In this document: one piece after another, positions 23,301 through 35,039 of the stretch
Position numbering within the stretch: the stretch's first letter is position 1
How the letters are laid out: each line of letters begins with the position of its first letter
Source: Inia geoffrensis
Taxonomy: Eukaryota > Chordata > Mammalia > Artiodactyla > Iniidae
Direction: 5' to 3'
Length of the DNA stretch: 64,000 bases
Assembly: GCA_036417435.1 (NCBI GenBank)
Contig: CM070919.1
Coordinates: 34,402,318-34,466,317, forward strand
The notes under the pieces: generated by a model
Database searches by the model: none
What the model was told of the DNA's origin: nothing
Seen by the model: only the letters and a program-made list of their open reading frames with translations
Translations under genes and position numbers: made by a program

Positions 23301-24189
23301 TTCCTGTTTCCTGCTATCTCCGCACCTTGCACCTTGGTCTCAGTGCATTGCCAGTCATATCCTGTACACCTGACCCCAATTCCTGACCTACGTTCTTGCT
23401 TGATTGTTAAGCTTAAAGATGCTTGACACAGAGACGCGGCAGAACTGGCCTTAACCTACATTCCCTGAGAGGGACCAAAGTTATTTATAAAATAACCTTC
23501 ATTTTTACAAAGATGAAAAAGGGTGTGGCCTGTCTAGTAAGCACATAAAAAAAATGGACTCAAAGGCTATGCCAGGGTAGCCTGAGAAAGGGGAGCAGTG
23601 AACCTTTCCCTCCAGGAAGTGGGCATTCTTAGAGGACATCGGTGGAGCTGCCAGGGAGCAAGGGCACATGTGTGCAGTCAGGGGACTTCAGTCAACACAG
23701 GCCAGTAGGATTGCAGGTGTCAAGGCCAGGTCGCTTCATATCCAGAGGTCAGCGGACATTTTTTTTTCTCTTTTTCTTTTTTTTTCTTTTTGCTGGGGTG
23801 AGGCATTAGTAATAGATGAATCTTAGTCGAAAATGTCTGTCAAATTACCCGCCTTCTGTAATTTAATTTTAGAAAAATGCATTTCCAACCTTCCCTCAAA
23901 TATTGGCTCTTCTATGTTCTACTAATGTGACATTGATGAGTTATTAAACGTGCCAAGTCCCAATTTCCTCAAATGTTCAAAGACAGAAAAAAATTGGTAT
24001 CTATGTCACAAAGTTGATGATGAAATCCATTGATTTAGCTCATGGGAAATCACCTAACACATTACTTGATATAAAGCATGATTAATATTAAACAGCGAAA
24101 TGAGTAAGGCATTCTAATTAATATACTACCAAATCCCACATAATATATGCATTTCCATTTTCTGAAAAAAGAAGATTTTCATTTGTTTT
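20346..24189. other. Mostly unique non-coding sequence
   Basis: No exon, RNA gene or confident repeat was recognised over about 3.8 kb. A pyrimidine-rich tract lies at 23759-23793. The 115-codon minus frame at 21927-22274 has no recognisable domain. Confidence 0.4.
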
Positions 24190-24280
24190 GTCCAGGGATA
24201 TTTGGTTGCAAGGAACAGAAATATACTCAAACGAGACAGATCGAAAGGGGGTCTGATGAAATGGGTTTTTATCTCTGTTT
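24190..24280 (+). mobile_element. Fragment of an unnamed old interspersed repeat
   Basis: 'ggttgcaaggaacagaaata' followed by 'ctcaaacgagacagatcg' resembles the 'gcaagcaacagaaacccaactcaaactgg' motif of a common mammalian repeat that I cannot name. Two more pieces with similar motifs follow at about 25.08 and 25.67 kb. Confidence 0.35.
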
Positions 24281-24429
24281 CCCCACCTATGTCCCTCACG
24301 AGTCATGAAAATTTCTGATTATATTGTGGCTCTGATAACTGAAGGGACATTTTCATTGATGTAGCCAAAGTCACAGAAGTTTATTGGCTTTAGATAGAAC
24401 CTTTGGGAGATGCTAACAGGAAACATAAA

Positions 24430-24918
24430 AGGTCTCATTACCTATGATAGATGTGACAGTGGTGACCCCCAGTGAACTACACACCCACTCCATCATGCCC
24501 TGTGGAGTTCCTGACGCGTTGACTCTGGATTTGACCACGTTACTTGCTTTGGCTGGTAGGCATTATCAAGAATGATCCAAGCAGAGGCTTGATAAGAATT
24601 GCACGTTGGGGCTTGCTGTCTTGAAATATTCCCTTATGGGGCTGTTTTCATGCTGTAGGAAATCTAAGCACTTCTGCTGGAGGGAAAAACTAATGGGAGA
24701 GGTCCTGGAGGCTAAAACTTCACAGGAAGAAAGTGGTCACGTGGAAAAGAACAGAGCCCGGCTTCCAGTTGAATGCAGCTGCATGCGTGACCTAACCAGC
24801 ATCATGATGTGCAACAGAAAGACCCATAACATTAGGAGAAGTAATAAATGGCTGCTGTTTTAAGCTGCTAAGGTTTAGAGTGGTTTGTTTCACACGAATA
24901 GATCAACTGAAACTGGGA
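24430..24918 (+). mobile_element. MaLR-type LTR (MLT1 group, candidate)
   Basis: 'cacacccactccatcatgcc', 'ttgaccacgttacttgcttt', 'aagcagaggcttgataagaa', 'gtaataaatggctgctgttt' and 'taagctgctaaggtttagag' match, in order, an LTR type I associate with the MLT1 group; the last two are its poly(A) signal and 3' end. No coding region accompanies it. Confidence 0.55.
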
Positions 24919-25079
24919 CCTTATCTCTTAGATAATATGGTGGGATATTATGGTCAGCACCTTGCTGACCCTTTCTCCATCTTCAAGATGCTCAGTTTCA
25001 TTTCTCGTCACCGAGACAACTTCCACAGGAGCCTAAGCTTACAAATAATTGGAACTCAGAAGGAGAAGGACTAAATTAA

Positions 25080-25420
25080 ACTAGATGACACAAGTGAGAA
25101 AAAGAAGAAGATTGCCCGACACCACAAAACCCATCTGGATGCATCATAGACAGTAAAGGGAATTCAGTGGCTCACGTAACCAGAAATACATAAAGTAGGA
25201 GAGTTAAGCAAAGTCTCCCCCTTTGTTTCCTTTCAGTATCTTTGGTTCTGCACTTCTCCAAGTGTGGCTTCGACTTCAGGTGTCTTTCCCCATAGACAAA
25301 TATGGCTAGCTGCATAGCTCTTCCTTGACACGCAGGAAGAGGGAGAGACGGCCACTTCCGTAATGCCAAGCACAAGTCCTTCTCTTCTCTTGAATTACTC
25401 TTTCCCTAAATCCTGGAAGT
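25080..25420 (+). mobile_element. Fragment of an unnamed old interspersed repeat
   Basis: 'gggaattcagtggctcacgt' directly followed by 'aaccagaaatac' matches the 'gggaatttattggctcacrtaactgaaa' motif of a widespread mammalian repeat that I cannot name. The boundaries are uncertain. Confidence 0.35.
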
Positions 25421-25669
25421 GAAGGGAACGCCATGCACTCCGTGGCTTTGAACTGTTACAGATGCATTACCAAATAATCACTGAGGCAAGAAGAAGGTCA
25501 TTATCCTAATTGGATCAGAGTCAGTAACTGTTAACCTGTAACAGGGATTATCAGGTGCTCACCCAGAATAAAGATGTCATCAGAGCCCTCTGCTCTCCCT
25601 TTTCTGCTCAACCAAATCAGCGTAGTAAAATCTGCCCTTTGTGACTATGTCTTCCTTGCGTGAATTGAC

Positions 25670-25870
25670 AGGGTAAGATGCTTTTAGGTGCAAGTAACAG
25701 AAATGTCTAATTCAAACTGGCTCAGACAGTAGAGAGGGTTTATTTGTGAAACTGAAACGTTCAGAGCTGGAGCAGACTTTAGGCACTGTTCAACTAGGGC
25801 TCAGCTTCCATTTATCTTTGATTTTCTCAGCTTGCTGCTTCTCTAAGGTTACTACCTGTATGGCTCTCCC
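25670..25870 (+). mobile_element. Fragment of the same unnamed old repeat
   Basis: 'gtgcaagtaacagaaatg', 'aattcaaactggctcagac' and 'gagggtttatttgtgaaact' repeat the motif order of the piece near 25.08 kb, so the two are probably the same family. Confidence 0.45.
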
Positions 25871-25884
25871 ATGGAGAAAACGGT

Positions 25885-26115
25885 GACAATAGATTGGAAA
25901 TGTGCATCATCCTAGCTTCAGATTTCCTGGGTTCGCAGTCCAGCTCAACCATTGACCTTGTACATTTATTTAACCTCTCTGTTCTTCAGTTCTCACATAC
26001 GGATCATCGGAGCAAAAAGCACAGACTCTATCTCCAAGAAGTGTTCTGAGATTTAAATAAGCTAATTCATATGATGGAATACATGGTGTCTGGCATATAA
26101 CCAGCACTTCATAAA
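25885..26115 (+). mobile_element. MIR SINE
   Basis: 'gatttcctgggttcgcagtc', 'ttgaccttgtacatttattt', 'aacctctctgttcttcagtt', 'gagatttaaataagctaatt' and 'ggtgtctggcatataaccag' follow the MIR consensus nearly end to end. Divergence is high, as expected for this old family. Confidence 0.8.
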
Positions 26116-27790
26116 TTTTAGCTATTTTTATTACTATGTTGACATCTACTGGGAGAAAGGAAATTCTCATAGTCATCAAACACAGATCATAAACTTGGCT
26201 TACCTTGGGTCATCTCTAAATCAACAACCACAGTAAGGATGGCCAGTCAAAACCATCCCTTGCAAATCACATTCACAACATGGAGAGCTGAAATGGATCT
26301 TGGAAGACAACCTACTACATCCATGGAAGACATGTCCACTGCATACCCAAGTAACAAGAATGAGAGTTGCTACCCACTACAGTTGTAACCTGGGGGGAGG
26401 ACTGCTTGGTATAGAATATATACCTCCAACCAAAAATAGAAGAATGCCTGCACATTCAGTGGGTTTTTTGTGTGTCCTTAAACATAATACTATTTGTTTT
26501 GGGATTATATAACTGTTCCCTCCATCATACTGGGGCTAGTGCTTAATGGTTTAATGTGGGGAAAATGTTGTCTAAAGTTACTGAAATCTAACTACATATG
26601 AAAGAAAGCATCAATTAACTGAACAAAGAAGATTTTACCAATGTGTTTCACTGTTAACTTAATAGTCCTAAGGTATGAAAGTAGACTCAGCAAGAGTGAT
26701 AATGGACTTCAGAATACCCTCTCAAGGAATGCAGAACTTAGGACACCGTGGTCTCAATGCTGTAGCTGATGGATGAGTGTAATTCTTGAGAATCAATGTT
26801 TCAATCGAAGCCAGGAAGATGCTAGACTGTGCGAGTCTATTACCAGGTCCAGTCACTCACAGGATCTCTGAGATTAGATGAAAGGAAGGGGAAACAAGAA
26901 GTATGCTGACTATTGTAATAGACAGTAGACAATCTCGGAACCTTTAAGGAAACAGAAAAGGTAAAATCGGTGCAAAGGACTGGGCTCTAAAGATAAGTGC
27001 TAAGCCTTTGCCACCCACTCTCAGAGCAGAGTTACTGAGAGTGGGACTCTTTGTCTTTGACGACACTGCATCAGTGTTTCTAAAGAAATTCAGTGGTGCT
27101 GCTACAGTAAACTTGCATGTGTGTTCATTGACTGGCAATACCGCTATCTGATGATACAGAGAAATAGTGCTGACTCCATATGTCCGTAACCAGTGTTGGA
27201 TACCACACTGGTACTTTGTAAATGGTGCCTATGGTTTATACTACTACAGATGTTATCAATATTTTCTGATCCATGACCTTGGAAACCCATTTAGGAAATC
27301 AGGATACCTATATCTTCAGTGACACACTCTGAAGAAGGTTTTTATAATATTTTGAAACTGGACTAATGTGAACCCAAGTACATGGACATAAAACTCCGGT
27401 TGGTGTTCAGGTCAAACAATTTTAGGCCTCCATCATTTATATTGCATTGTCTCCACAGTGAGAAATGAATAAAATCAAAACTATCCAACTCACCTCCCAT
27501 CCCTAGAAATAAAACACTGGACCCTGGAAGTTAATTATATTTGTAGCAACAAACTTGCCAAAGAGTGAATTCTGTTTTCACCTCTTAGAAGTTCATAGTA
27601 AAGTCAGCCTACCAAAGTCTCTGATAAGTTCAACGATACATTATTAAACCCAGCAGATCCTTATTTTAAATGGTACTTGGAAACTTGCTAGTGTGGATCA
27701 TGGATTAACACCACTGGGGCACTAGATAGAATTCCATGGACAAATGTGTGAAGTGGTGTTTGTTTTAAGGTTGTGTCTGTTGAACACAGT
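26116..27790. other. Unclassified non-coding sequence
   Basis: No gene was recognised. I could not assign a repeat family, although the base composition is more even than in the neighbouring AT-rich stretches. Old retroelement sequence is possible. Confidence 0.3.
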
Positions 27791-27799
27791 GTGATAAAG

Positions 27800-28286
27800 T
27801 TGGTGTAGCCACAGGAGGAAGTGAGATGAGACTTGGAAGGAAGAAGTTTATTATACTCCCAGGTCCCAGGGAGGGGATCACTGCGTGTCACAGAGGGCCA
27901 CGGGGAAGACACCAGTGTCCATCAAGAGGCAGATGGCCTAGGAGCGGCAGAAGGTTTAAGCCGGAGCCTTTATTGGTGTCTTTACAGGAAAGGCAAGACA
28001 GGCCAGGGTAAACAGTGTAGGATTGGCTCCTTTGAATGACAGCGGAGGGCTCTGGGGTACGTGGTTGGTCACTGGTTGCCTGGTACCTGGCCCTGGGCTG
28101 ACTTAGAGCAGGGGAAATACTGGCTTGGTGTGTGAGAATGAGGCAGGGAGGTAGTTGGAGGTATAAACCCAGGATTGGTTGGTTTGCATATGAAAGGCAC
28201 GCTCTAGGGCGAGGTGTTACCATTTTAGCTAGCCCTGGGAGGAGCTGTCTCTCCCCAGCCAGAAGGGTTTTCAGGATGCCAAAACA
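27800..28286 (-). mobile_element. Solo LTR-like element (candidate endogenous retrovirus LTR)
   Basis: Read on the minus strand, the block starts 'tgttttggcatcctg', has 'ttcatatgcaaaccaacca' and 'ggtttatacc' in its first half, and carries two AATAAA signals: one in 'caccaataaaggctcc' and one in 'gtataataaacttcttcc'. A TG start, CAAT/TATA-like motifs and late poly(A) signals are the usual layout of a retroviral LTR. The left border and TSD are unclear, and no viral gene or primer-binding site is visible next to it. Call based on architecture only. Confidence 0.45.
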
Positions 28287-28489
28287 TAACATACAGAAAA
28301 AATTTTTTAAATGTATAATACAGTACTCTTCTTCGTTCTTATCAACATGTGAATGACAGCACTCTACACATTAAAATAATAACATTGCTGCTAAAAAATA
28401 AAACATCGTGGAAGGTCATATATAAAAATTAGAATTTGAGGAATAGTTCATAGAAAGTGAAAGCTTATAGCAAATATTTAAATTTTTTA

Positions 28490-28742
28490 ACTTTTTTTTT
28501 GAAGTATAGTTGATTTACAGTGTTGTGTTAATTCCAGGTGTACAGCACAGTGATTCAGTTACATATTATCTCTATCTCTGTAGATAAACGTATTTTTTTC
28601 AGATTCTTTTCCCTTATAGGTTATCACAAAATGTTGATTATAGTTCCCTGTGCTATAGAGTAGGTCCTTGTTGGTTATCTATTTTATGTATAGTAGTGTG
28701 TTTATGTTAATTCCAAACTCCTAATTTATCCCTCCCCCCTTT
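28490..28742 (-). mobile_element. L1 LINE 3' UTR fragment
   Basis: 'tgaagtatagttgatttaca' followed by 'gtgttgtgttaattccaggt' and 'cagcacagtgattcagttac' is the reversed 3' end of an older L1 subfamily. 'agttccctgtgctatagagt' and 'aggtccttgttggttatcta' follow in order. Only about 250 bp of 3' UTR is present (5'-truncated). Confidence 0.85.
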
Positions 28743-29195
28743 AATTAATTGTAATTAAAATTTAATTTTTAATTCTGTATTTTCTTTCTTTCATTGATAT
28801 TTTAAAATATATATATTTCTTTATATAAACAAATTCAAGAAATTCTTATATACAGAAGCCAGATGATATACAAAGGTAATAAAAATAAACTGGCATTCTC
28901 AGAGTGTAGCATTAATATGCACATTTGTCTCTTTCTGATGAATTCTGATGTTTGCGACTCTTTGGTCTTCATATCCCATCTACAGTGTTCCTCTAAATAG
29001 TATACAGAAACATACATTCTCCAGGCCTAGAACACCTCCCCACGTGCAGTTTCTTCATGCCTGACAGCCTTTGAAAACGTTTTTAGATTATGGGTCTTTT
29101 CTCCATGTGTTACAACGTGTTTCTCTTTCTTTGCTCAGGAGATGTGTAGTCACGGTTGCTGTGATTCTCCCTCCCGCATCCTTATATAAAAAAAT
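28743..29195. other. Unique AT-rich non-coding sequence
   Basis: Nothing was recognised beyond short AT-rich runs. Confidence 0.35.
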
Positions 29196-29203
29196 AAGAC
29201 AGG

Positions 29204-29419
29204 GCTTCCCTGGTGGCGCAGTGGTTGAGAGTCCGCCTGCCGATGCAGGGGACACGGGTTCGTGCCCCGGTCCGGGAAGATCCCACGTGCCGCGGGGCGG
29301 CTGGGCCCGTGAGCCGTGGCCGCTGAGCCTGCGCATCCGGAGCCTGTGCTCCGCAACCGGAGAGGCCACAGCGGTGAGAGGCCCGCGTACTGGAAAAAAA
29401 AAAAAAAAAAAAAAAAATT
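29204..29419 (+). mobile_element. CHR-type SINE (compact body) with TSD
   Basis: Well-preserved compact-body CHR SINE: 'gggcttccctggtggcgcag', 'ggttcgtgccccggtccggg', 'ggctgggcccgtgagccgtg', and a long A tail ending in 'ttt'. The 8-bp TSD taagacag is at 29196-29203 and 29420-29427. Its many remaining CpG sites suggest that it is young. Confidence 0.95.
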
Positions 29420-29559
29420 TAAGACAGAAATCATCATAAAGTAGTGGAGTATCATTTCTTATATGACAACTTCAGTAATGCAGCATTATTTTGTTCTAGT
29501 TTTGTGTGTGCGTGTGAATTAAGAGGAACTCTATGTAATAAGGAGGGAAACTCCACTGA

Positions 29560-29940
29560 CAGCTTTTGGTCCCCGCGCTCCCCTCTCCTCTCCTTCCACA
29601 CCCCGGCTGCGCCCCATTCCTTGGCACTGACAGAAATTCCAACCCGTGTAGAGGCTAATTGTCTGCGTGCACACCTCTGTCCCAGCCTGACTCGCTCCGC
29701 ATAACAAAACCCAGGCCCCGCCCACCTGCTGCCCTCTTGCCCTTGCCCTGGCTGGTACCTTCCTGGCTCCTCCCGGAAAGTGCCCTGTGTCTGAATAATG
29801 AGGCTAAAGTTCCTTTAACCTTGGTTCCGTTCCTCATTGATACGTGCGTGGTGTCCTCAGTCTCCACGTCTGGAGGAATTCTGGATGGGGCTTCAACCTG
29901 CTGTGTCCACGGAAACCCGAGAACAGTAAAGAACACCTCA
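29560..29940. other. GC-rich unclassified block
   Basis: This block is markedly richer in G+C than its surroundings, with 'ccaggccccgcccacctgc' and 'ggctcctcccggaaag' motifs (GC-box-like). It contains no open frame of note. It could be an LTR remnant or unique regulatory DNA; I cannot decide from sequence alone. Confidence 0.35.
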
Positions 29941-29980
29941 ACTGAGAATATATGCATGTGTGTATATTAGAAATAATATT

Positions 29981-30211
29981 CGCATGTGTGTGTGTGTGCG
30001 TGTGTGTCTGTGTGTGTGCACGTGTCTGTGTGTGCGCGCGCATGTGTGCGTGTGTGCGTGTCTGTGTGTGCGTGTGTGTGTGTGCGCATGTGTGTGTGTG
30101 TGTCTGCGCACGCGCGTGTGCGTGTGCCTGTGTGTGCGCATGTCTTTGTGTGCGTGCGTGTGTCTGTGTGTGTGCATGTGTCTCTGTGTGCATGTGTGTG
30201 TGTGTGTGTGT
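29981..30211 (+). repeat. Interrupted (TG)n/(GC)-containing microsatellite
   Basis: About 230 bp of alternating purine-pyrimidine sequence, mostly TG with frequent 'gcgc', 'gcac' and 'tctg' interruptions. The open frames across it are artefacts of the repeat. Confidence 0.97.
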
Positions 30212-30640
30212 ACCCTTTAGATGGGGCATAAACTGTCTAGTTTGCCTCAGTGTCCACGCTCCCTTATGATAGGACCTGTGACATGTATTGTTTCTTTACA
30301 CCATCTGTTTGGTCCCTGTAATAAGCTTCTGTTTTGGCAGCTGCAACTATAATTGCTAAGAACGGCAAATATAATCTGATGAACTGAGAAATATATCTCA
30401 CAGACAATTAATTGTTTGACTACACTCAGATCAACAGTCTTACAACCTAATTCTATGAAAACAAAATTATAGAAAAAGTAGCGTGATGTCTGTTAATTTA
30501 CAGCGTGAATTATACAAAGTGGGAAGTATCCAAAATGAATTGGGATAAGTAGTTACTTCCTGTTAGCTTTTAGCATATAGTAGATACATGCTATATGGAG
30601 TTTATTAAAATAATTATGAAATATGTTTCTTAACAACGAA
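30212..30640. other. Unique AT-rich non-coding sequence
   Basis: Nothing was recognised. Confidence 0.4.
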
Positions 30641-30642
30641 AT

Positions 30643-31138
30643 GATTTTTTTTTAATGCCTTTACTGGAGTATAATTGCTTTACAATGTTGTGTTAATTTC
30701 TGCTGTATAACAAAGTGAATCAGCTATACGTATACATATATCCCTATATCCCCTCCCTCTTGCGTCTCCCTCCCACCCTCCCTATCCCACCCCTCTAGGT
30801 GGTCACAAAGCACCGAGCTGATCTCCCCGTGCTATGCGGCTGCTTCCCACTAGCTAGCTATTTTACATTTGGTAGTGTATAAATGTCCATGCCACTCTCT
30901 CACTTCGTCCCAGCTTACCCCTCCCCTTTCCCATGTCCCCAGGTCCATTCTCTATGTCTGCGTCTTTATTCCTGTCCTGCCCCTAGGTTCTTCAGAACCA
31001 TTTTTTTTAGATTCCATATATCTGTGTTAGCACATGGTATTTGTTTTTCTCTTTCTGACTTACTTCACTCTGTATGACAGGCTCTGTATCCATCTACCTC
31101 ACTACAAATAACTCAGTTTCGTTTCTTTTTATGGCTGA
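30643..31138 (-). mobile_element. L1 LINE 3' UTR fragment (5'-truncated)
   Basis: 'ctggagtataattgctttac', 'aaagtgaatcagctatacgt', 'atcccctccctcttgcgtct', 'ctaggtggtcacaaagcacc' and 'tgtatgacaggctctgtatc' form the reversed 3' UTR and last ORF2 codons of a cetartiodactyl L1. It is closely similar, base for base over long runs, to the 3' end of the large L1 that begins near 37.3 kb. The poly(A) appears as the T run at about 30645-30653. No clear TSD was found. Confidence 0.93.
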
Positions 31139-31499
31139 AGTTCACCCACAATGTTGATGTTTCTTGCTTTAAAAATATTATCTTAGCTTAATGAAAGAAT
31201 AGATGCTTAATATTACAGTGCACATTAAAGGATTATGTTTGAGATATTCAAATATGAAGTTTTCACAAAAGTTTATTTATCTTTCTAACAGAATATCTAG
31301 TACAGATCCGGCTTGAGAACTGTCACCAAAAATGTCTGGTGACTTTGAAGAGGCAAAGGAAGTTTGTCCTCATTCTGTCCTTAGTCAAAATGAGATTTAG
31401 GAAAGAAGCTACATTTTGCAATCAAAATCCTATAGCACTCAATGAAATGTACAGCGATCCTACATTCCTCTCCATTGAAATGACATATATGCTAAAACA
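31139..31499. other. Unique AT-rich non-coding sequence
   Basis: Nothing was recognised. Confidence 0.35.
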
Positions 31500-31700
31500 T
31501 GTTTTTGAGAGCTTACCATGCACCAGACTTACCAAGTATTTTATATATACTAACCATTGTATTCCTTACAAGAACCCCATGAGGCAGGTCCTGTCATACC
31601 ATGTGTTACCTTTGAGGATGTGAGGAACAAAGAGATTTTAAAATATCAAGTTCCAACAGCTAGCAAGTGGTAGACCTGGAATTTGAATCCAGGAAACCTT
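31500..31700 (-). mobile_element. MIR SINE
   Basis: 'gagagcttaccatgcaccag', 'caagaaccccatgaggcagg', 'aacagctagcaagtggtaga' and 'cctggaatttgaatccagg' are the reversed MIR in correct order, covering most of the element. Confidence 0.85.
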
Positions 31701-34700
31701 GCCTCAGATAATACATAGTTAATCATTATGTATTTATACTTATATTTATTCTGCATAAAGCATATGTATACACATTTACATAGAGTTATGAACTGGGGGC
31801 TTTGTTAATGCCAGGTCAAACCAATGATGAAGGTTTAATCATCTCATTACCATCTTTCTATCTACTACTAGCAAGTCAGATGTCATGCGAAAGAGGAACT
31901 GTGTTTATCTGCATAGGTTTCCCCTGTTTTAGAATTCTAGTAGGAGGGAAAGATAATTCTGGGTGTTTCCCAGTACTGAGCCATTCCCAGTTCATGGGGA
32001 AAAGCAACTGATATTTACAAGGAGGGCCCAAAGTCCCTGGGTAGAGAGAACCAAACGGAACATGGTATGCACATCACCTACGTGGTACACACATCTGAGT
32101 ATTCAGTGAGTACCATGCCCTACGTTCTCCTCACCAGCCAGGACTATAGGTTGGATGTTACAAAATAAACTGTTCCCCTTTCATATATATACGTCTACTT
32201 TCTTTCCACTGCCCCCCAGCTGCTCAATAAGGAATATACACACCCCTCACTTAGACTCAACCGAATGGCTTCTAAGTTCCGTGACACAGGACAAAAGCAA
32301 TGATGACAGGCTGTAAAATGGAAAGTTGTTTAGAATTAAAATAAGAATCTGAAATAGCCAAACATTCTAAAGATTGTTAGCATTACAACTCCATAGATTG
32401 CAAAGGGCTCTCTCAGTGTGAATATGAATAAAACGCCTGTGGCTACACTTCACTTGCTGTCAGCTTGTAGATATTAGGAGGTAAGAGACTTTAGTACAAA
32501 AATATTTTTTAGGTCCTTTAAAAGTGATCTTGATAATTTGTGGATTGGATATTCTAATTGAATTCCCTAATTCTTTTTCCAAAATGTTATGCAGCCGGAA
32601 TTTGGAAACTGAAGAATTCATATTTTCTTTCACTCACCTTTCAGGTTAAGGAGACTGTATTCACATAAATACAAAATTAACATATATCCCTACACTTACT
32701 TGGCCTCTGGACTGTGTGTCTGCGTTTCCATGTTGTCAACACTAGGCGGTGCTTTCTTGCATTAGCTTCTTTATGACAGTGCTATGCAATTCTTCAAATC
32801 CTGGAAGGATCATTTTATAGAATTAACAAATATCACATACAGAGTTTGTGTATAACCCGTGTATACCCTGTATTATGCAGAAATTCACTCTAATATTAAT
32901 TTATAGTCTCTTAAAAACACTCAGTTGTTATATTAAGTATTAATAATAACTAATAAAATAGTTTCTATACTCAGAATGTTTTACACTCAACTTTTTCTCC
33001 TTGGTGTTAATTCTCCATCTAACATTTTTTAAGGGGTTTAACATAGATTATCTCTTTCAGCCTGAGTTTCTTCTGATTAATCAGGAATGGGGTAAAGTCA
33101 GGAATTAATTGTAATTCAGTTGTTTATTCTCTCCACTACATTTGTTTTCTCTTGATACCAAGATGTTTAGTCTAATTTAAATACAGGGAAAGTGTTAAAG
33201 GGAAAGTGTTTTAAAGTATGTATCACTGAATACAAGCAATATGTTTGAAGTCTAAAATTTTTTTTTCTCTTTGATCTATAAAACAGGTTGAAATCTATTC
33301 CATTTAAAAAGCAAAAGCAAAACACAATGAAATATACAATAGACAATGATGTGTTTAAAGAAATGGTTTTTTGCAACATTTTTTATAATTAGCTAATGTC
33401 CATAAAGACTTACATATCTAACAATTAGAAATGGGGTGTTATGGTTTATCCCACAGCACATAATTCTATACAACTTTACAAATCGTATTTTCAAAAGATA
33501 TTTAAGATCATTGTAGGCCATTGTAAAATGTTTACAATATAATATGACTTTTTTTCAGAAAGTTCAATATACCAACTTGGACATACAGTAAAAATCCCAC
33601 TTTCATGAAATAGATATAAAGTTATTTTCTTGAAATAGTAGTTGTTTATGTTCCTAGTTAATCACTGTAGTATCTGGAAGTTAAGGCACATGAAAATATA
33701 AGACTGAATTTTAAGATACATATCATACATCCCACCCCATAACAAGAGGAGGGTATAGAAAAGTTGTTAAGTTGAAGAATAAATTCGAAATTAGTTGTCT
33801 GCAAGTCTTGCGATACGCCTTCAAAAAAGTAATTGTTATTTGGAGAACTGAGCTCTCATGAAGCAGGTATAAGATCTTCTAGCTTAAGCTTATGATTTGA
33901 AGAATCAAAATAAGAAAGTGTCCTATGCCAGCAGTTGAAATATTCTAGCACAGCTAAGACCTGGGCAGTTCTTGCTGAAGATTCAAAGGATATAAAAATA
34001 ACACACAGTCAATGAGTATGAGGAAACTAAAAGTTGATAGCAGAAACTATTACCAGTAATTGTGTCTAATGTGGGTAAATTGGTTATATTTATTTAAATT
34101 TTTGTTGTTGTGAGATTCATTAAAAGTGACATTTATTCATTTATATTGGAATGACATTAATGTTCAGTTCTTCCCCTACCTCCCGTAAATTGTACATCCC
34201 TTTTTTATTTTGTTACAAACCTTCCCCCATGTGAACTACTGAACAAGAGAATTTGCTCAGGGGAGAAATTAACATGGAAACAGAAGAAGGGTGACACATG
34301 ACTTTTAAATTTGAAAGCCATGGTCCAGGTACAAGACACATATGGAAAAAATGCTTATTTGGGTCTTTGGGGAAGAGGTGCTGTGTCTTGGTTCTTGAGC
34401 GGAGGCCATTCGAGGAAGATGAGTTTTTCTTTTCCTGATAGGAAGCAGATGATCAGAGTCATGGCATGGTGTGTCTAGGCAGGGAGAGCCTGCCTGAAGC
34501 AGCCTCTCACTATTTAAGATTTCCACTGAAGAGCATCTAAAAGTTTTCCACGTCTTTGAAGGACGCACCAAGTGCGCTGAGAGGCATAAATGTATATTAA
34601 GGTTAAGGGAAGGACAGGATACGTGGACACGTGTACGTTTTGACCATTCATTGTGTTCCCACGTGGGGGAATGATCATACCTGAGGACCGGACGAGACGA

Positions 34701-35039
34701 TGTACATATCAGTGGGTGCTTTTATAAATTGGTAGTATTGACTGGGCAGCAAATGGGCACCACGTGCCATCTCAGTGCCACAAATGTGTACATCTGTGTA
34801 AGTCTTCACAGCTAGTGGTCACTGCAGGGAGGAAGAGGAAAAGCAGAGAGCCCTTAATTTGATGAACCATCAACCTGAAATGGATTCAGCTTTTCTGGAC
34901 TTGATTATGACTACAGTTTTTCCAGTAAGGAAGAGTGAGGACCAAAGTAAAGATTGTGCAGCATTATTGAAACAAGTGAAGTTAGCACGTTCAGATATTT
35001 ACCTATCTCATATTCATTTAACAGCATAATTAATTGGAG
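31701..35039. other. Unique AT-rich non-coding sequence
   Basis: About 3.3 kb without recognisable gene, RNA or confident repeat. The part at 34300-34780 has a different look (E-box-like CACGTG at 34660-34665 and 34761-34766) but no assignable family. Confidence 0.4.

Noticed and set aside
29834..30269. Several overlapping frames made of Cys-Val or His-Thr repeats
   Set aside because: They are translations of the TG/CA microsatellite and carry no protein signal.
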